DNA of 64,000 nucleotides from JBCCCJ01 sp039029315. GTDB taxonomy: Bacteria > Bacteroidota > Bacteroidia > J057. The number at the start of each line of letters is the position of its first letter. The stretch's first letter is position 1. The stretch spans positions 22,971 through 86,970 of the forward strand of contig JBCCGK010000044.1 of assembly GCA_039029315.1 (NCBI GenBank). Direction: 5' to 3'. The translations under genes were made by a program, and so were the position numbers. This document shows positions 26,432 to 35,331 of the stretch, one piece after another. Below the pieces are notes generated by a model that saw only the letters and a program-made list of their open reading frames with translations, did no database searches and was not told the origin of the DNA.

Positions 26432-29400
26432 ATGAGTAATAAATTTCGCGAATTTCCAATATCCAGTTGGGCCATTGACAATCGTGTAACCATTTTTTTG
26501 CTGGCTGTTGTCATTACAGTTGCCGGATTGGTTTCCTTCAATGCCTTGCCCAAGGAGAATTTCCCGGAGATTGCTTTTCCAGTCATTTTTGTTTCTACTC
26601 CTTATCCCGGCACCTCTGCTGAGGACATCGAAAACCTTGTGAGTAGAAAAATCGAAAAGGAATTAAAAAGTGTCGAAGGGATCAAAAAAATTAACAGTAC
26701 CTCTATTCAGGACTTCTCATCTGTCTTTGTTGAATTCGAAACAGATGTTGACTTAGATGAAGCCAAAAGAGAAGTTCAGGAAGCGGTAGATCGTTCCAAA
26801 AGTAATCTTCCCAATGATCTTCCAACCGATCCTCAGGTAATCGACATCAATTTATCTGAGATTCCGATCATGTTTCTCAACATTTCGGGGCCTTTTACCA
26901 ATGCCAAGCTCAAGCAATATGCTGAGACCTTGCAGGATGAATTAGAGGGGATGAAAGAGATCCTCCGGGTAGACATCGTTGGGGCCCCTGAGAAAGAAAT
27001 ACAAGTCAATGTCGATTTGTATAAAATGGAATTGGCCAGTATAACGCTGGACAATATTGAACAGACCATTGCAGGTGAGAATGTCATTGTTTCTGGTGGA
27101 GAACTGGAATTGGCCCAACAAAAGGTCGCCCTACGACTCAATGGTCAATTCACCAGCATCAATCAGATCCAAAATTTGGTAATTCGATCAGGCAAAGGAA
27201 ACAGTGCTTACTTGAAAGATATTGCCGAGGTAAAAGAAGGCTTCAAAGATCAGGAAAGTTATGCGCGCCTGAATGGAGAGCCTGTGATGACATTGAATGT
27301 GATTAAGAAAGGAGGAGAAAATCTGGTTTCAGCTGCAGACAATATTGAAGAAGCCATTGCTGATTTGAAGGAAAGAAAGTTCCCAGAGAACTTGACAATT
27401 ACCACTTCGGCTGACCAGTCAGTTCTGACGAAAAACACCCTGAATGAGTTGACCAATACCATTATTTTTGGTTTCATTCTGGTTACCATTGTCCTTATGT
27501 TTTTCATGGGGGTCCGGGATGCCTTATTCGTCGGTCTTGCTGTTCCCCTCTCTTCCTTTATCGCTTTTGCCTTCCTCCCCACGCTTGGCTTCACCATGAA
27601 CCTCATTGTTCTGTTTTCTTTCATCCTTGCGATGGGAATTGTGGTAGACAATGCCATTGTGGTGATAGAAAACACCTACCGCATTTTCACAGAGCAAGGG
27701 ATGGATATCACACAGGCAGCCAAGAAAGCTGCGGGAGAGGTCATTGGACCTGTATTCTCAGGAACATTGACAACTATTTGTCCATTCCTTCCACTTCTAT
27801 TCTGGAAGGGGCCTGTTGGTGAGTTCATGGGATTCATGCCGGTGGTTATGATCATTACTCTCTTCGCCTCTCTGTTTGTAGCCTATGTGATCAATCCAGT
27901 ATTCGCTGTTACATTCATGAAGAAAAAGGATTATGATGCGCCAATTCCACATCGTCAGGTATTGATTTACACGATAGCAGGAATCATTTTGGGTGTATTG
28001 TTCCGCATTGGCTCAGTTCCAACGATGGGTAACCTGATGTTCTTCATGGTTGGATTTGTATTGCTTAACGCCTATGTCCTCCGCTTTGCCATCAATTGGT
28101 TCCAATTAACTGCGATTCCTTCTATCAAAGCAGGATATCGACGTGTCTTGAATTGGTCCGTAGATCATCAAGTAGCTGTTTATTTGGGCACCTTCGCAGT
28201 GATTGTTCTTACGGTTATAGGTGTTGCTTCGGCTGATTTGAAGTTCATTCAGTTCCCGACGGCAGAACCCAACTTCATCTATGTGTATAATGAAATGCCG
28301 AATGGAACCAACATTGAAGTAACAGATTCTGTAACTCGCATCCTTGAAAAACGAGTGATTGATGTCATCGGAGAAGACAATCCAATTGTCAAATCCATGA
28401 TCACCAATATTGCCATAGGAGCAGGAGATGCCAATTCATTTGACCAAAGTGCGTCCAAACCCCACAAAGGAAAAATCACAGTTGAATTCGTTGGAGTTAA
28501 AGAGCGTGGGGGGCAATCAACAAGTGATTTATTGGCCCAGGTTCGGGAAGTAGTGAAAGGACTCCCAGGCACAAAGGTAACGGCGGAACAGGAAAAGAAT
28601 GAGCCTCCTGGTAGCGCTCCCATTGAAGTTCTGATTACTTCCGAGGATTTCGGTGATATGATGGGGGTGAGTGAAGATCTTTTTGCCTTTCTCGACTCTC
28701 TCAATATCGGTGGAATTGAAAAATTCAAATGGGACGTAGATGAAAAACGACCAGAGATTCTTCTGGATATCAACCGTCAAAAGGCCAGCGAATTGGGCTT
28801 GAGCAGTGGGCAAATTGGGATGGCTGTTAGAACAGCTCTATTCGGCAAGGAAGTATCCAAATACAAAACCCTGGAAGATGACTATCCGATACAGTTGCGC
28901 GCTGATGAGAAATATCGGCAGGATCCCTCTTCCCTTTTGGATATGCGGATCACTTATATGGATATGGCAACCGGCCGATTCAAATCAGTGCCGATCTCCG
29001 CAGTAACTTCCTTAAGATATTCTGCCTCTTATGGGGGAATCAATCGGACCGATCTTGAAAAATCAGTTCAAATTACTTCCAATGTTTTAACAGATGCCAA
29101 TGTTAATGATGTTTTTTCTGAAGTAGAATTTTGGGTGAGTAATTTTGAGAAACAAGGGAGAGGAATCAAAGGTGTAGACATTGCTGTGGGTGGCCAAACC
29201 AAGGATATGGAAGAAGAGGGAGCCTTTCTCGGCATGGCATTCATGGCTGCCATTCTTCTGATCATCTTGATTCTGGTTACCCAGTTCAACTCGATCTCCA
29301 GTGTATTCATCATCATCAGCCAGGTATTTTTGAGTTGTATTGGCGTATTTTTGGGACATGCTGTGATGGGACTTGACTTCTCAGTCATCCTTTCTGGTGT

Positions 29401-29917
29401 AGGTCTGGTCGTTCTGGCAGGGATTGTGGTAAACAATGGAATCATCCTGCTTGATTATATTGAGTTATTGCGAAAGCGAGGGATGTCTCTGAAAGAGGCG
29501 GTGGTAGAAGGTGGAGCCACCAGATTTACACCTGTTCTCCTCACGGCTTCCTCTACCGTATTAGGACTTGTGCCATTGGCCTTCTCATTGAATGTGAATT
29601 TTGGGACCTTGCTTTCTAGCCTAAACCCACAAATTTTCTTTGGAGGAGACAGCAGCGTATTCTGGGAGCCATTTGCCTGGTCAGTCATTTTTGGTCTCAG
29701 CTTCGCCACAGTCGTAACCCTCGTGATTGTTCCTGTGATGTATTATGGAGTCAAGCGATTGAAAGAGATTGTCAAAGAACGCTTTTTCACCTCAGATTCC
29801 TCTATTGAACAAGATCCCTCTGATGAGTTGATTGACAATCCAAACACCCACGTAAATGGGAATGGAAATGGCCACCCCAATCAACCCACATCGAAACAGG
29901 ATACTGCCACTGTATAG
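26432..29917 (+). CDS. RND efflux transporter permease
   Basis: A 1161-residue inner-membrane proton-driven pump of the AcrB-like RND superfamily, longer than the usual 1030-1050. The 12-segment layout is visible, with the first segment FLLAVVITVAGLVSF, large periplasmic domains after segments 1 and 7, and TM4 ILAMGIVVDNAIVVIENT, where the usual Asp-Asp pair is Asp-Asn. The C-terminus has a hydrophilic tail rich in Asn, Gly and His (NGNGNGHPNQP) that the family normally lacks. The gene is last in the tetR-tolC-adaptor-RND operon; substrate cannot be read from sequence. Confidence 0.94.
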   Translation: MSNKFREFPISSWAIDNRVTIFLLAVVITVAGLVSFNALPKENFPEIAFPVIFVSTPYPGTSAEDIENLVSRKIEKELKSVEGIKKINSTSIQDFSSVFVEFETDVDLDEAKREVQEAVDRSKSNLPNDLPTDPQVIDINLSEIPIMFLNISGPFTNAKLKQYAETLQDELEGMKEILRVDIVGAPEKEIQVNVDLYKMELASITLDNIEQTIAGENVIVSGGELELAQQKVALRLNGQFTSINQIQNLVIRSGKGNSAYLKDIAEVKEGFKDQESYARLNGEPVMTLNVIKKGGENLVSAADNIEEAIADLKERKFPENLTITTSADQSVLTKNTLNELTNTIIFGFILVTIVLMFFMGVRDALFVGLAVPLSSFIAFAFLPTLGFTMNLIVLFSFILAMGIVVDNAIVVIENTYRIFTEQGMDITQAAKKAAGEVIGPVFSGTLTTICPFLPLLFWKGPVGEFMGFMPVVMIITLFASLFVAYVINPVFAVTFMKKKDYDAPIPHRQVLIYTIAGIILGVLFRIGSVPTMGNLMFFMVGFVLLNAYVLRFAINWFQLTAIPSIKAGYRRVLNWSVDHQVAVYLGTFAVIVLTVIGVASADLKFIQFPTAEPNFIYVYNEMPNGTNIEVTDSVTRILEKRVIDVIGEDNPIVKSMITNIAIGAGDANSFDQSASKPHKGKITVEFVGVKERGGQSTSDLLAQVREVVKGLPGTKVTAEQEKNEPPGSAPIEVLITSEDFGDMMGVSEDLFAFLDSLNIGGIEKFKWDVDEKRPEILLDINRQKASELGLSSGQIGMAVRTALFGKEVSKYKTLEDDYPIQLRADEKYRQDPSSLLDMRITYMDMATGRFKSVPISAVTSLRYSASYGGINRTDLEKSVQITSNVLTDANVNDVFSEVEFWVSNFEKQGRGIKGVDIAVGGQTKDMEEEGAFLGMAFMAAILLIILILVTQFNSISSVFIIISQVFLSCIGVFLGHAVMGLDFSVILSGVGLVVLAGIVVNNGIILLDYIELLRKRGMSLKEAVVEGGATRFTPVLLTASSTVLGLVPLAFSLNVNFGTLLSSLNPQIFFGGDSSVFWEPFAWSVIFGLSFATVVTLVIVPVMYYGVKRLKEIVKERFFTSDSSIEQDPSDELIDNPNTHVNGNGNGHPNQPTSKQDTATV

Positions 29918-29941
29918 AATTAGTTCCTTTTAGGTTTCCTG

Positions 29942-29985
29942 CCTCCCTGCATTGAAGTTTTTTTCATGTAGGGAGGTTCTGTTTT
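29942..29985 (+). terminator. Terminator of the efflux operon
   Basis: Stem CCTCCCTGCAT / ATGTAGGGAGG (11 bp with one G-T pair) around a T-rich loop, followed by TTCTGTTTTT, 25 bases after the RND stop codon. Confidence 0.8.
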
Positions 29986-30030
29986 TGACTTTTGTCTAAA
30001 ATTGCCGTCCTTATAAAAAACCCATTCATT

Positions 30031-30582
30031 ATGAAATTGGAACACATTGTACTTATTTTAGGAGGAATACTTGGAATTGCCGGATTCTTTTTCCCTTATC
30101 TTCATCTCGATACCACCACTATTGGCCTTTCTCTCGGAGAAATAAGTATGAGTGGGTATACCTATGTGAGGTGTTTTCTTGATAATTTTGGTCTTCTGGA
30201 GTTTGATGGAGATTATCGTTGGCTTCGATGGTCAGCAGAATTGTGGAATGATGCCTCCAATCCAATGGGACTTGGCAAAGCCATCGCCATGACCTTTATC
30301 CAATCGCTTCCAATCATGATGCTCTTATATTCCCTTGGACATTTCTTTCGAGGAATAACAGGCAAACAATATAAAAGAGGCATTATGTTCAACTTATTGT
30401 TCATGGGATTGGCCTGGGGAACCTTTTATTTCATCAGCATGGACGGTAGTTATCTCTTTTTAGGCGAAACAGCGACAGAGACATTGAACTTCTTCAAGAT
30501 TGCAGGCTTGGGATATTGGCTGTCTTTTGGCGGTATCTTATTGGCAGGGATTTCCTTATTTTTTGAGAAAAAATCTTCATAA
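30031..30582 (+). CDS. Four-helix integral membrane protein, unknown
   Basis: A 183-residue membrane protein with four clear hydrophobic segments (LILGGILGIAGFFFPYL, FIQSLPIMMLLYSLGHFF, IMFNLLFMGLAWGTFYF, GYWLSFGGILLAGISLFF). The start is the ATG at 30031; a TTG 39 bases earlier has no support. No motif ties it to a known family. It stands alone between two terminators, so it is its own transcription unit. Confidence 0.68.
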   Translation: MKLEHIVLILGGILGIAGFFFPYLHLDTTTIGLSLGEISMSGYTYVRCFLDNFGLLEFDGDYRWLRWSAELWNDASNPMGLGKAIAMTFIQSLPIMMLLYSLGHFFRGITGKQYKRGIMFNLLFMGLAWGTFYFISMDGSYLFLGETATETLNFFKIAGLGYWLSFGGILLAGISLFFEKKSS

Positions 30583-30609
30583 CATACAAAAACTATTTTG
30601 GTCTTTGTT

Positions 30610-30648
30610 GCCTTCTTGGGAAAATTCCAGGAAGGCAGCTTTTTTTTT
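30610..30648 (+). terminator. Terminator after the membrane protein gene
   Basis: GCCTTC / GAAGGC stem extended by TGG/CCA across one mismatch, then AGC and nine T residues. It lies just upstream of the SAM riboswitch and isolates it. Confidence 0.8.
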
Positions 30649-30699
30649 GGATTTGAGCCAAAACTTGAGTTGGTTTGTACCGTCTGCATCAGCAGATTG

Positions 30700-30800
30700 A
30701 TTTATTCAGAAGAGGTGAGAGAACAGGCTCTATGACCCTCTGGCAACCTTCTCCGTGAGAAACGGTGCCAATTCCTGCCCAGAAATGGGAAAGATAAATG
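30700..30800 (+). promoter_or_regulatory. SAM-I (S-box) riboswitch
   Basis: The conserved S-box core is recognisable: GAGAACAGGCTCTATGACC, then CTGGCAACC, a CCGT-ACGG hairpin (P3), GGTGCCAATTCCTGCCC and finally GGGAAAGATAA. Closing stem P1 pairs ATTTAT (30700-30705) with ATAAAT (30794-30799). Binding of S-adenosylmethionine would lower expression of the downstream OsmC and homoserine sulfhydrylase genes. A run of seven T residues (30822-30828) follows and may be part of a terminator-type switch, but I cannot define a convincing stem before it. Confidence 0.85.
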
Positions 30801-30883
30801 CCAAATCATGATTGATCCTTATTTTTTTCATTTTTCATCTCTCTTCCCCCAAACAGGAAGAGCATTAGTCATTATACACGCAT

Positions 30884-31309
30884 ATGGAGATTCGCTTACA
30901 ACGCCAGAATCAAGCATTTCATTTTGAAGCTCAAAACGAACACGGAAACACCATCTCCTTCGATTCGCACAATCCAGAGATTGGCGGTCAAGGCAAAGGA
31001 TTTGGTCCCATGGAGACGGTTGCTGCAGCCATCGGTGCATGCAGTGCGATTGACATCGGAGTGATTTTGGGAAAACAAAAACAGGAAATCAAAGATTTTC
31101 GCATCAAGATTGATGCCCAAAGAGCAAAAGACCAAGTGCCAAAAGTCTTCACAGAGATCCACATTACCTACGAGCTCCATGGAGAGATAGAGGAAGCCAA
31201 AGCCCAACGAGCGATAGAGCTATCCATCTCCAAATATTGTTCGGTCTCAAAAATGATCGAAAAAACAGCAAATATTCGATATTCTTTGATTCTTAATCCC
31301 ACATCCTGA
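30884..31309 (+). CDS. OsmC-family peroxiredoxin-like protein
   Basis: A 141-residue OsmC/Ohr-type protein with the two redox cysteines in place: C53 in IGACSAIDIG and C119 in SKYCSVSK. These proteins reduce organic hydroperoxides, using the first Cys as the attacking thiol. It is the first gene behind the SAM riboswitch and lies 5 bases before the homoserine sulfhydrylase start, so it is tied to methionine metabolism. In that setting it may handle reactive sulfur or oxidised thiols, which is inference. Confidence 0.87.
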   Translation: MEIRLQRQNQAFHFEAQNEHGNTISFDSHNPEIGGQGKGFGPMETVAAAIGACSAIDIGVILGKQKQEIKDFRIKIDAQRAKDQVPKVFTEIHITYELHGEIEEAKAQRAIELSISKYCSVSKMIEKTANIRYSLILNPTS

Positions 31310-31314
31310 TCATT

Positions 31315-32529
31315 ATGTTGAATCCAGAAAAACAAACATCCAGATTCGAAACCAGGGCCATCCGTACCCAAATTCCGAGAAGTCAACACCGGGAACATGC
31401 TTCCCCTTTATTTTTGACTTCCAGTTTTGTATTCGAAGATGCGGAACAAATGCGGGCTTTGTTTGCGCAAGAACAAAAAGGGAATATCTACAGCAGATTC
31501 ACCAATCCCAATACGCGTGAATTCATAGATAAAATTTGCCAAATGGAAGGGGCCGAAGATGGTTTTGCCACCGCATCTGGCATGTCTGCGATTTTCACAA
31601 CCCTGGCGACGCTTTGCCGATCAGGTGATCATATTTTAGCCTGTCGGTCTGTATTTGGCTCCACGCACTCCATTTTGACCAAACATCTTCCCAAATGGAA
31701 CATCAGCCATAGTTATGGTGATATCAATAAGCCGGAATCCTGGCACGAGTTGATCCAACCAACGACCAAGCTCATTCTGGTTGAAACCCCCTCCAATCCC
31801 TCCATCGATATTCTTGACCTGGAATGGTTAGGGACATTCGCCAAAGAACACAATCTATTGCTGGTGGTAGACAATTGTTTTGCCACGCCCTATTTGCAAC
31901 AACCCATCAAATATGGTGCTGATTTGGTGCTACATTCTGCAACCAAATTTTTGGACGGGCAAGGACGGGTATTAGGGGGGGTGATTGCTGGCAGGAAGGA
32001 TCTCCTGGAAGAAATATATGGATTTGCCAGAGCAACCGGGCCAGCTCTTTCGCCCTTCAATGCCTGGATTCTCTCCAAAAGTCTGGAGACCCTGGCCATA
32101 CGAATGGATCGGCATTGCAACAATGCCCTGGCACTGGCAGAGTGGCTGGAAACGCATCCAGAAGTCGAAAGCGTCAAATACCCATTTCTCCCTTCCCATC
32201 CCAAATACGCCATCGCCAAACAGCAAATGCGCCTAGGCGGAGGTATTTTGGCTTTTGAAATCAAAGGCGGTATTGAAAGAGGCAGGGCATTTATGGACAG
32301 CATAGAGATGGCCTCATTGACCTCTAATCTTGGAGATTCCCGAACCATTGTCACCCATCCGGCTTCTTCTACTCATGCCAAGCTACAGGAAGAAGAACGT
32401 CTCCAGACCGGGATTACTCAAGGGCTGGTGAGAATCTCAGTTGGATTAGAACACATTGAGGATATCATTCAGGACATTGATCAGGCACTCAAAGCTTCAC
32501 GCCTGATTCACGAATATTCTCGACCTTGA
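31315..32529 (+). CDS. metZ: O-succinylhomoserine sulfhydrylase-like PLP enzyme (MetZ)
   Basis: A 404-residue Cys/Met-metabolism PLP enzyme that makes homocysteine from an O-acylhomoserine and sulfide. The PLP lysine sits in LHSATKFLDGQGRVLGG; the DGQGR stretch after the lysine is typical of MetZ sulfhydrylases rather than cystathionine lyases. Also seen: NPNTREFI, SGMSAIF, VETPSNPS, VVDNCFATP and SRTIVTHPASSTH. It is controlled by the riboswitch through co-transcription with the OsmC gene. The acyl donor (succinyl or acetyl) cannot be told for sure. Confidence 0.9.
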   Translation: MLNPEKQTSRFETRAIRTQIPRSQHREHASPLFLTSSFVFEDAEQMRALFAQEQKGNIYSRFTNPNTREFIDKICQMEGAEDGFATASGMSAIFTTLATLCRSGDHILACRSVFGSTHSILTKHLPKWNISHSYGDINKPESWHELIQPTTKLILVETPSNPSIDILDLEWLGTFAKEHNLLLVVDNCFATPYLQQPIKYGADLVLHSATKFLDGQGRVLGGVIAGRKDLLEEIYGFARATGPALSPFNAWILSKSLETLAIRMDRHCNNALALAEWLETHPEVESVKYPFLPSHPKYAIAKQQMRLGGGILAFEIKGGIERGRAFMDSIEMASLTSNLGDSRTIVTHPASSTHAKLQEEERLQTGITQGLVRISVGLEHIEDIIQDIDQALKASRLIHEYSRP

Positions 32530-32533
32530 TTGT

Positions 32534-33346
32534 TCAATCCTGAAATACAGGATCGGTTTTGGTCATCTTGGCCTGGAAGGCTTTCATCAAGTCTTCTGAC
32601 AGAAGCATTCCAGCATTCCAGGTAGCTATATGGTCCAGGCTATCGCGCGTGTTGTGATCCCTGGTATATAACAACATCTCCTTGGTACCTCGAATGGAAA
32701 GGGGGGATTTGCTCGCAATCATGGCAGCCATCTCTTTCACCCCCACTAGCATAGCTTCCTGATCAGGATATACCCGATTGACAAGGCCTATTTCCCTGGC
32801 TTCTGCGCCGAATACTCTTCGGCCCGTATAAGCCATTTCCCGTGCCATACCTTCCCCAATGACGGTCGGTAACCGCTGGAGTGTTCCAAGATCTGCTACC
32901 ATTCCCATGTCAATCTCTTTGACAGAGAAAAAGGCGTCCTCGGTACAATAGCGCATATCACAAGCAGTGGTAATATCCATTCCACCTCCGACACATGCTT
33001 TGTGGATGGCGGCAAGCACAGGTTTTCTACACTTTTCGATGGCCGAAACAGTATCCTGTAGATACAATATCGTTCCCCTCAAATATTCCCGTTTTCTTCC
33101 TTCTTCCTTGATCCCATTGAATTGATTTATTCCCATCAACATTTCCAGATCTATTCCTGCACAAAAGTGTTTTCCCTCCCCGCTCAAAATGACTACACGC
33201 ACCTCCTGATTTTCATCCAGTTCCTCAAAAATAGCCTTTAGTTCGTCCCAGGCTACCTTGTTCAACGAATTTGCTTTTTCAGGTCTATTGAATCTTACAT
33301 GAGCGATATGATTGTCAATATCAAGGAGAAATGTTTGATAAGCCAT
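32534..33346 (-). CDS. Delta(3,5)-delta(2,4)-dienoyl-CoA isomerase-like crotonase
   Basis: A 270-residue crotonase-fold protein. The three acidic residues used by the mitochondrial dienoyl-CoA isomerase are all present in matching spacing: D124 (GGMD), E144 (SVKE) and D152 (MVAD), within a stretch that reads VKEIDMGMVADLGTLQRLP, very close to eukaryotic ECH1. It would shift double bonds while odd-position unsaturated fatty acids are degraded. A plain enoyl-CoA hydratase would normally lack this pattern. Last gene of the minus-strand group starting with the M23 peptidase. Confidence 0.87.
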   Translation of the reverse strand: MAYQTFLLDIDNHIAHVRFNRPEKANSLNKVAWDELKAIFEELDENQEVRVVILSGEGKHFCAGIDLEMLMGINQFNGIKEEGRKREYLRGTILYLQDTVSAIEKCRKPVLAAIHKACVGGGMDITTACDMRYCTEDAFFSVKEIDMGMVADLGTLQRLPTVIGEGMAREMAYTGRRVFGAEAREIGLVNRVYPDQEAMLVGVKEMAAMIASKSPLSIRGTKEMLLYTRDHNTRDSLDHIATWNAGMLLSEDLMKAFQAKMTKTDPVFQD

Positions 33347-33391
33347 GCGGATGAATTGTAGTTATACTCTATGTTAAGGGGCGATATTCTG

Positions 33392-34129
33392 TTATTGCAA
33401 GATAGAAAATGGATCTTCTCCTACCAATTCTTCCAGGCTTCCGGCAGCCTGGATATTGGTTAATTGAAGGATCCCATGGGATTGGGCAACCATTGCTCCG
33501 GTTGGCAAGCTGGTCCAGCCTTCCCAGGGAACACGAATCCCGCCTATTGGAATGATTTTGACCCACATCTTCCAGGCAACTGGACGACATTGTTCATCTA
33601 GTATCCAGAGATATGCGTCTCCGGGGGTAGCTCCCCCAGACCCATAAGAGACCAATAGTCCATTCTTCCCGTCGCTTCCTTTTACGATGCTTCTGCTTGT
33701 TCCCCCATCAAATGCCTTGACGACTGGATTGAGCCAGAAGGCGTCATTCACCCATGCTTTCCAGGCCTTATCGACCAATTTATCAGCTTTTTTCCCTTCT
33801 ACACGCTCTCCTTTGATGAGTGCCACGCCGGTTCTTTTGTTGATATCAACATAAACCTCATTCTCTCCCCATTTCACTCTAGCCAAATGTCGTTTCTTAT
33901 CCCAAAGGTGATCATTTCTCCCTCCAAAATTCCAGCTGATCGCACCCGTACTATCCCAGGCGGCCTTATTTACAGCTGCCATCATTTTATTAGCCAGGAC
34001 ATCTGCTTCAGGGCCAGATTGTCCTGTTGGGCGTGATTCATGGGCGATTAAGCCTGCGATGAATCCAATCAATAGAAGGCTTCCTGCTGCATAAAGCAGG
34101 ATTCGAAGCCATTTTGGTAACTTTTTCAT
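33392..34129 (-). CDS. Membrane-anchored hypothetical protein
   Basis: A 245-residue protein with one N-terminal membrane helix (LLYAAGSLLLIGFIAGLIA) and an extracytoplasmic domain rich in Trp, Lys and Gly, with repeated motifs such as ISWNFGGRNDHLWDKKR and FWLNPVVKAFDGG. No family recognised with confidence. It starts 3 bases after the mnmA stop and is thus part of that operon. Confidence 0.7.
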   Translation of the reverse strand: MKKLPKWLRILLYAAGSLLLIGFIAGLIAHESRPTGQSGPEADVLANKMMAAVNKAAWDSTGAISWNFGGRNDHLWDKKRHLARVKWGENEVYVDINKRTGVALIKGERVEGKKADKLVDKAWKAWVNDAFWLNPVVKAFDGGTSRSIVKGSDGKNGLLVSYGSGGATPGDAYLWILDEQCRPVAWKMWVKIIPIGGIRVPWEGWTSLPTGAMVAQSHGILQLTNIQAAGSLEELVGEDPFSILQ

Positions 34130-34132
34130 GTG

Positions 34133-35326
34133 TTATTCAATTACACCAGATCCAATCAGTTCATCCCCCTCATACCAGGCAGCAAATTGTCCCGGAGTGA
34201 TTCCCTTTTGTTTATGATCAAACAACAAATATAGGCCTTTTGTTTCCCGGATCAGCCTAACTCCTTCCAGTGGTTGTCTGTATCGGATTCTGGCTAGATA
34301 GGTTCTTTGTTCTCCCAATTCCATCTGGAGGTCTTCTCTCACCCAATGCATGTCTGCCTCTGGAATAAACAAACCAGGGCGATTCAGACCAGGATGATCA
34401 TCTCCCATGCCTACATAAATCACATTTGATGTTGTATCCGTAGCAATGATAAAAAGTGGCTTAGGTTTTCCTCCCACATTGAGTCCCTTCCGCTGGCCAA
34501 TGGTATAAAAATGTGCCCCATTGTGTTCGCCGATTTTCTCTCCATCAGAAGGATGATACTGATGTGCAGTGGTCAGTCGATTCCATTCTGATGTATGCTC
34601 ATATTCCTTGCCAGCCAGAATTTTTTCCTGATACAAAGGAGAATCGAAGGGAATTTCAATAATGTCGCCCTTTCGTGCCTCTAGTTGCTGTTGCAGGAAT
34701 ACCGGAAGTTTGACTTTGCCAATGAAGCACAATCCCTGAGAATCTTTTTTGCCGGCTGTCACCAAATCCGCCTCCTGTGCGATTTGTCGAACCTCTGGTT
34801 TGTTCAAATGTCCAATTGGGAACATCGCATATGCCAATTGTTCCTGGGTCAATTGGCAAAGGAAATAGGATTGATCCTTGTTTCGATCAGCACCAGCCAA
34901 CAATCTGTGAACAAACTGTCCATCCTTCTCAATTGTTTCTTTCTGGCAATAGTGTCCAGTAGCAACAAAGTCAGCCTTCAATTTCAGGGCTTTTTCCAGA
35001 AAAATATCAAATTTGATTTCCCGATTGCACAACACATCTGGGTTGGGAGTTCTTCCGGCTTTGTATTCCCGAAACATATAATCGACAATGCGCTTTTTGT
35101 ATTCAACGCTCAGGTCTATTGTCTGAAAAGGAATTCCCAGCTTTTCTGCCACACACAAGGCATCATGGCTATCTTCCAACCAGGGACATTCATCACTGAT
35201 TGTCACAGAATCATCATGCCAGTTTTTCATAAACAAGCCGATGACTTCATACCCTTGTTCTTTCAACAAGTATGCAGCTACGCTTGAGTCTACACCTCCT
35301 GAGAGGCCAACCACCACTCTTTTCAT
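34133..35326 (-). CDS. mnmA: tRNA-specific 2-thiouridylase MnmA
   Basis: A 397-residue enzyme that puts the 2-thio group on wobble uridine 34 of tRNAs for Lys, Glu and Gln. The PP-loop GLSGGVDSSVAA, the first catalytic Cys in NPDVLCNREIKF, ATGHY, the DRNKDQSYFLC block and the second Cys in SQGLCFIG are all kept, as is the C-terminal beta-barrel with FYTIGQRKGLNVGG. Length is slightly above average because of a longer mid region. Five bases separate it from the M23 gene. Confidence 0.96.
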   Translation of the reverse strand: MKRVVVGLSGGVDSSVAAYLLKEQGYEVIGLFMKNWHDDSVTISDECPWLEDSHDALCVAEKLGIPFQTIDLSVEYKKRIVDYMFREYKAGRTPNPDVLCNREIKFDIFLEKALKLKADFVATGHYCQKETIEKDGQFVHRLLAGADRNKDQSYFLCQLTQEQLAYAMFPIGHLNKPEVRQIAQEADLVTAGKKDSQGLCFIGKVKLPVFLQQQLEARKGDIIEIPFDSPLYQEKILAGKEYEHTSEWNRLTTAHQYHPSDGEKIGEHNGAHFYTIGQRKGLNVGGKPKPLFIIATDTTSNVIYVGMGDDHPGLNRPGLFIPEADMHWVREDLQMELGEQRTYLARIRYRQPLEGVRLIRETKGLYLLFDHKQKGITPGQFAAWYEGDELIGSGVIE

Positions 35327-35331
35327 ATCTA

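Noticed and set aside
34685..35287. 200-codon open frame on the plus strand over mnmA
   Set aside because: Antisense to mnmA, no domain recognised.
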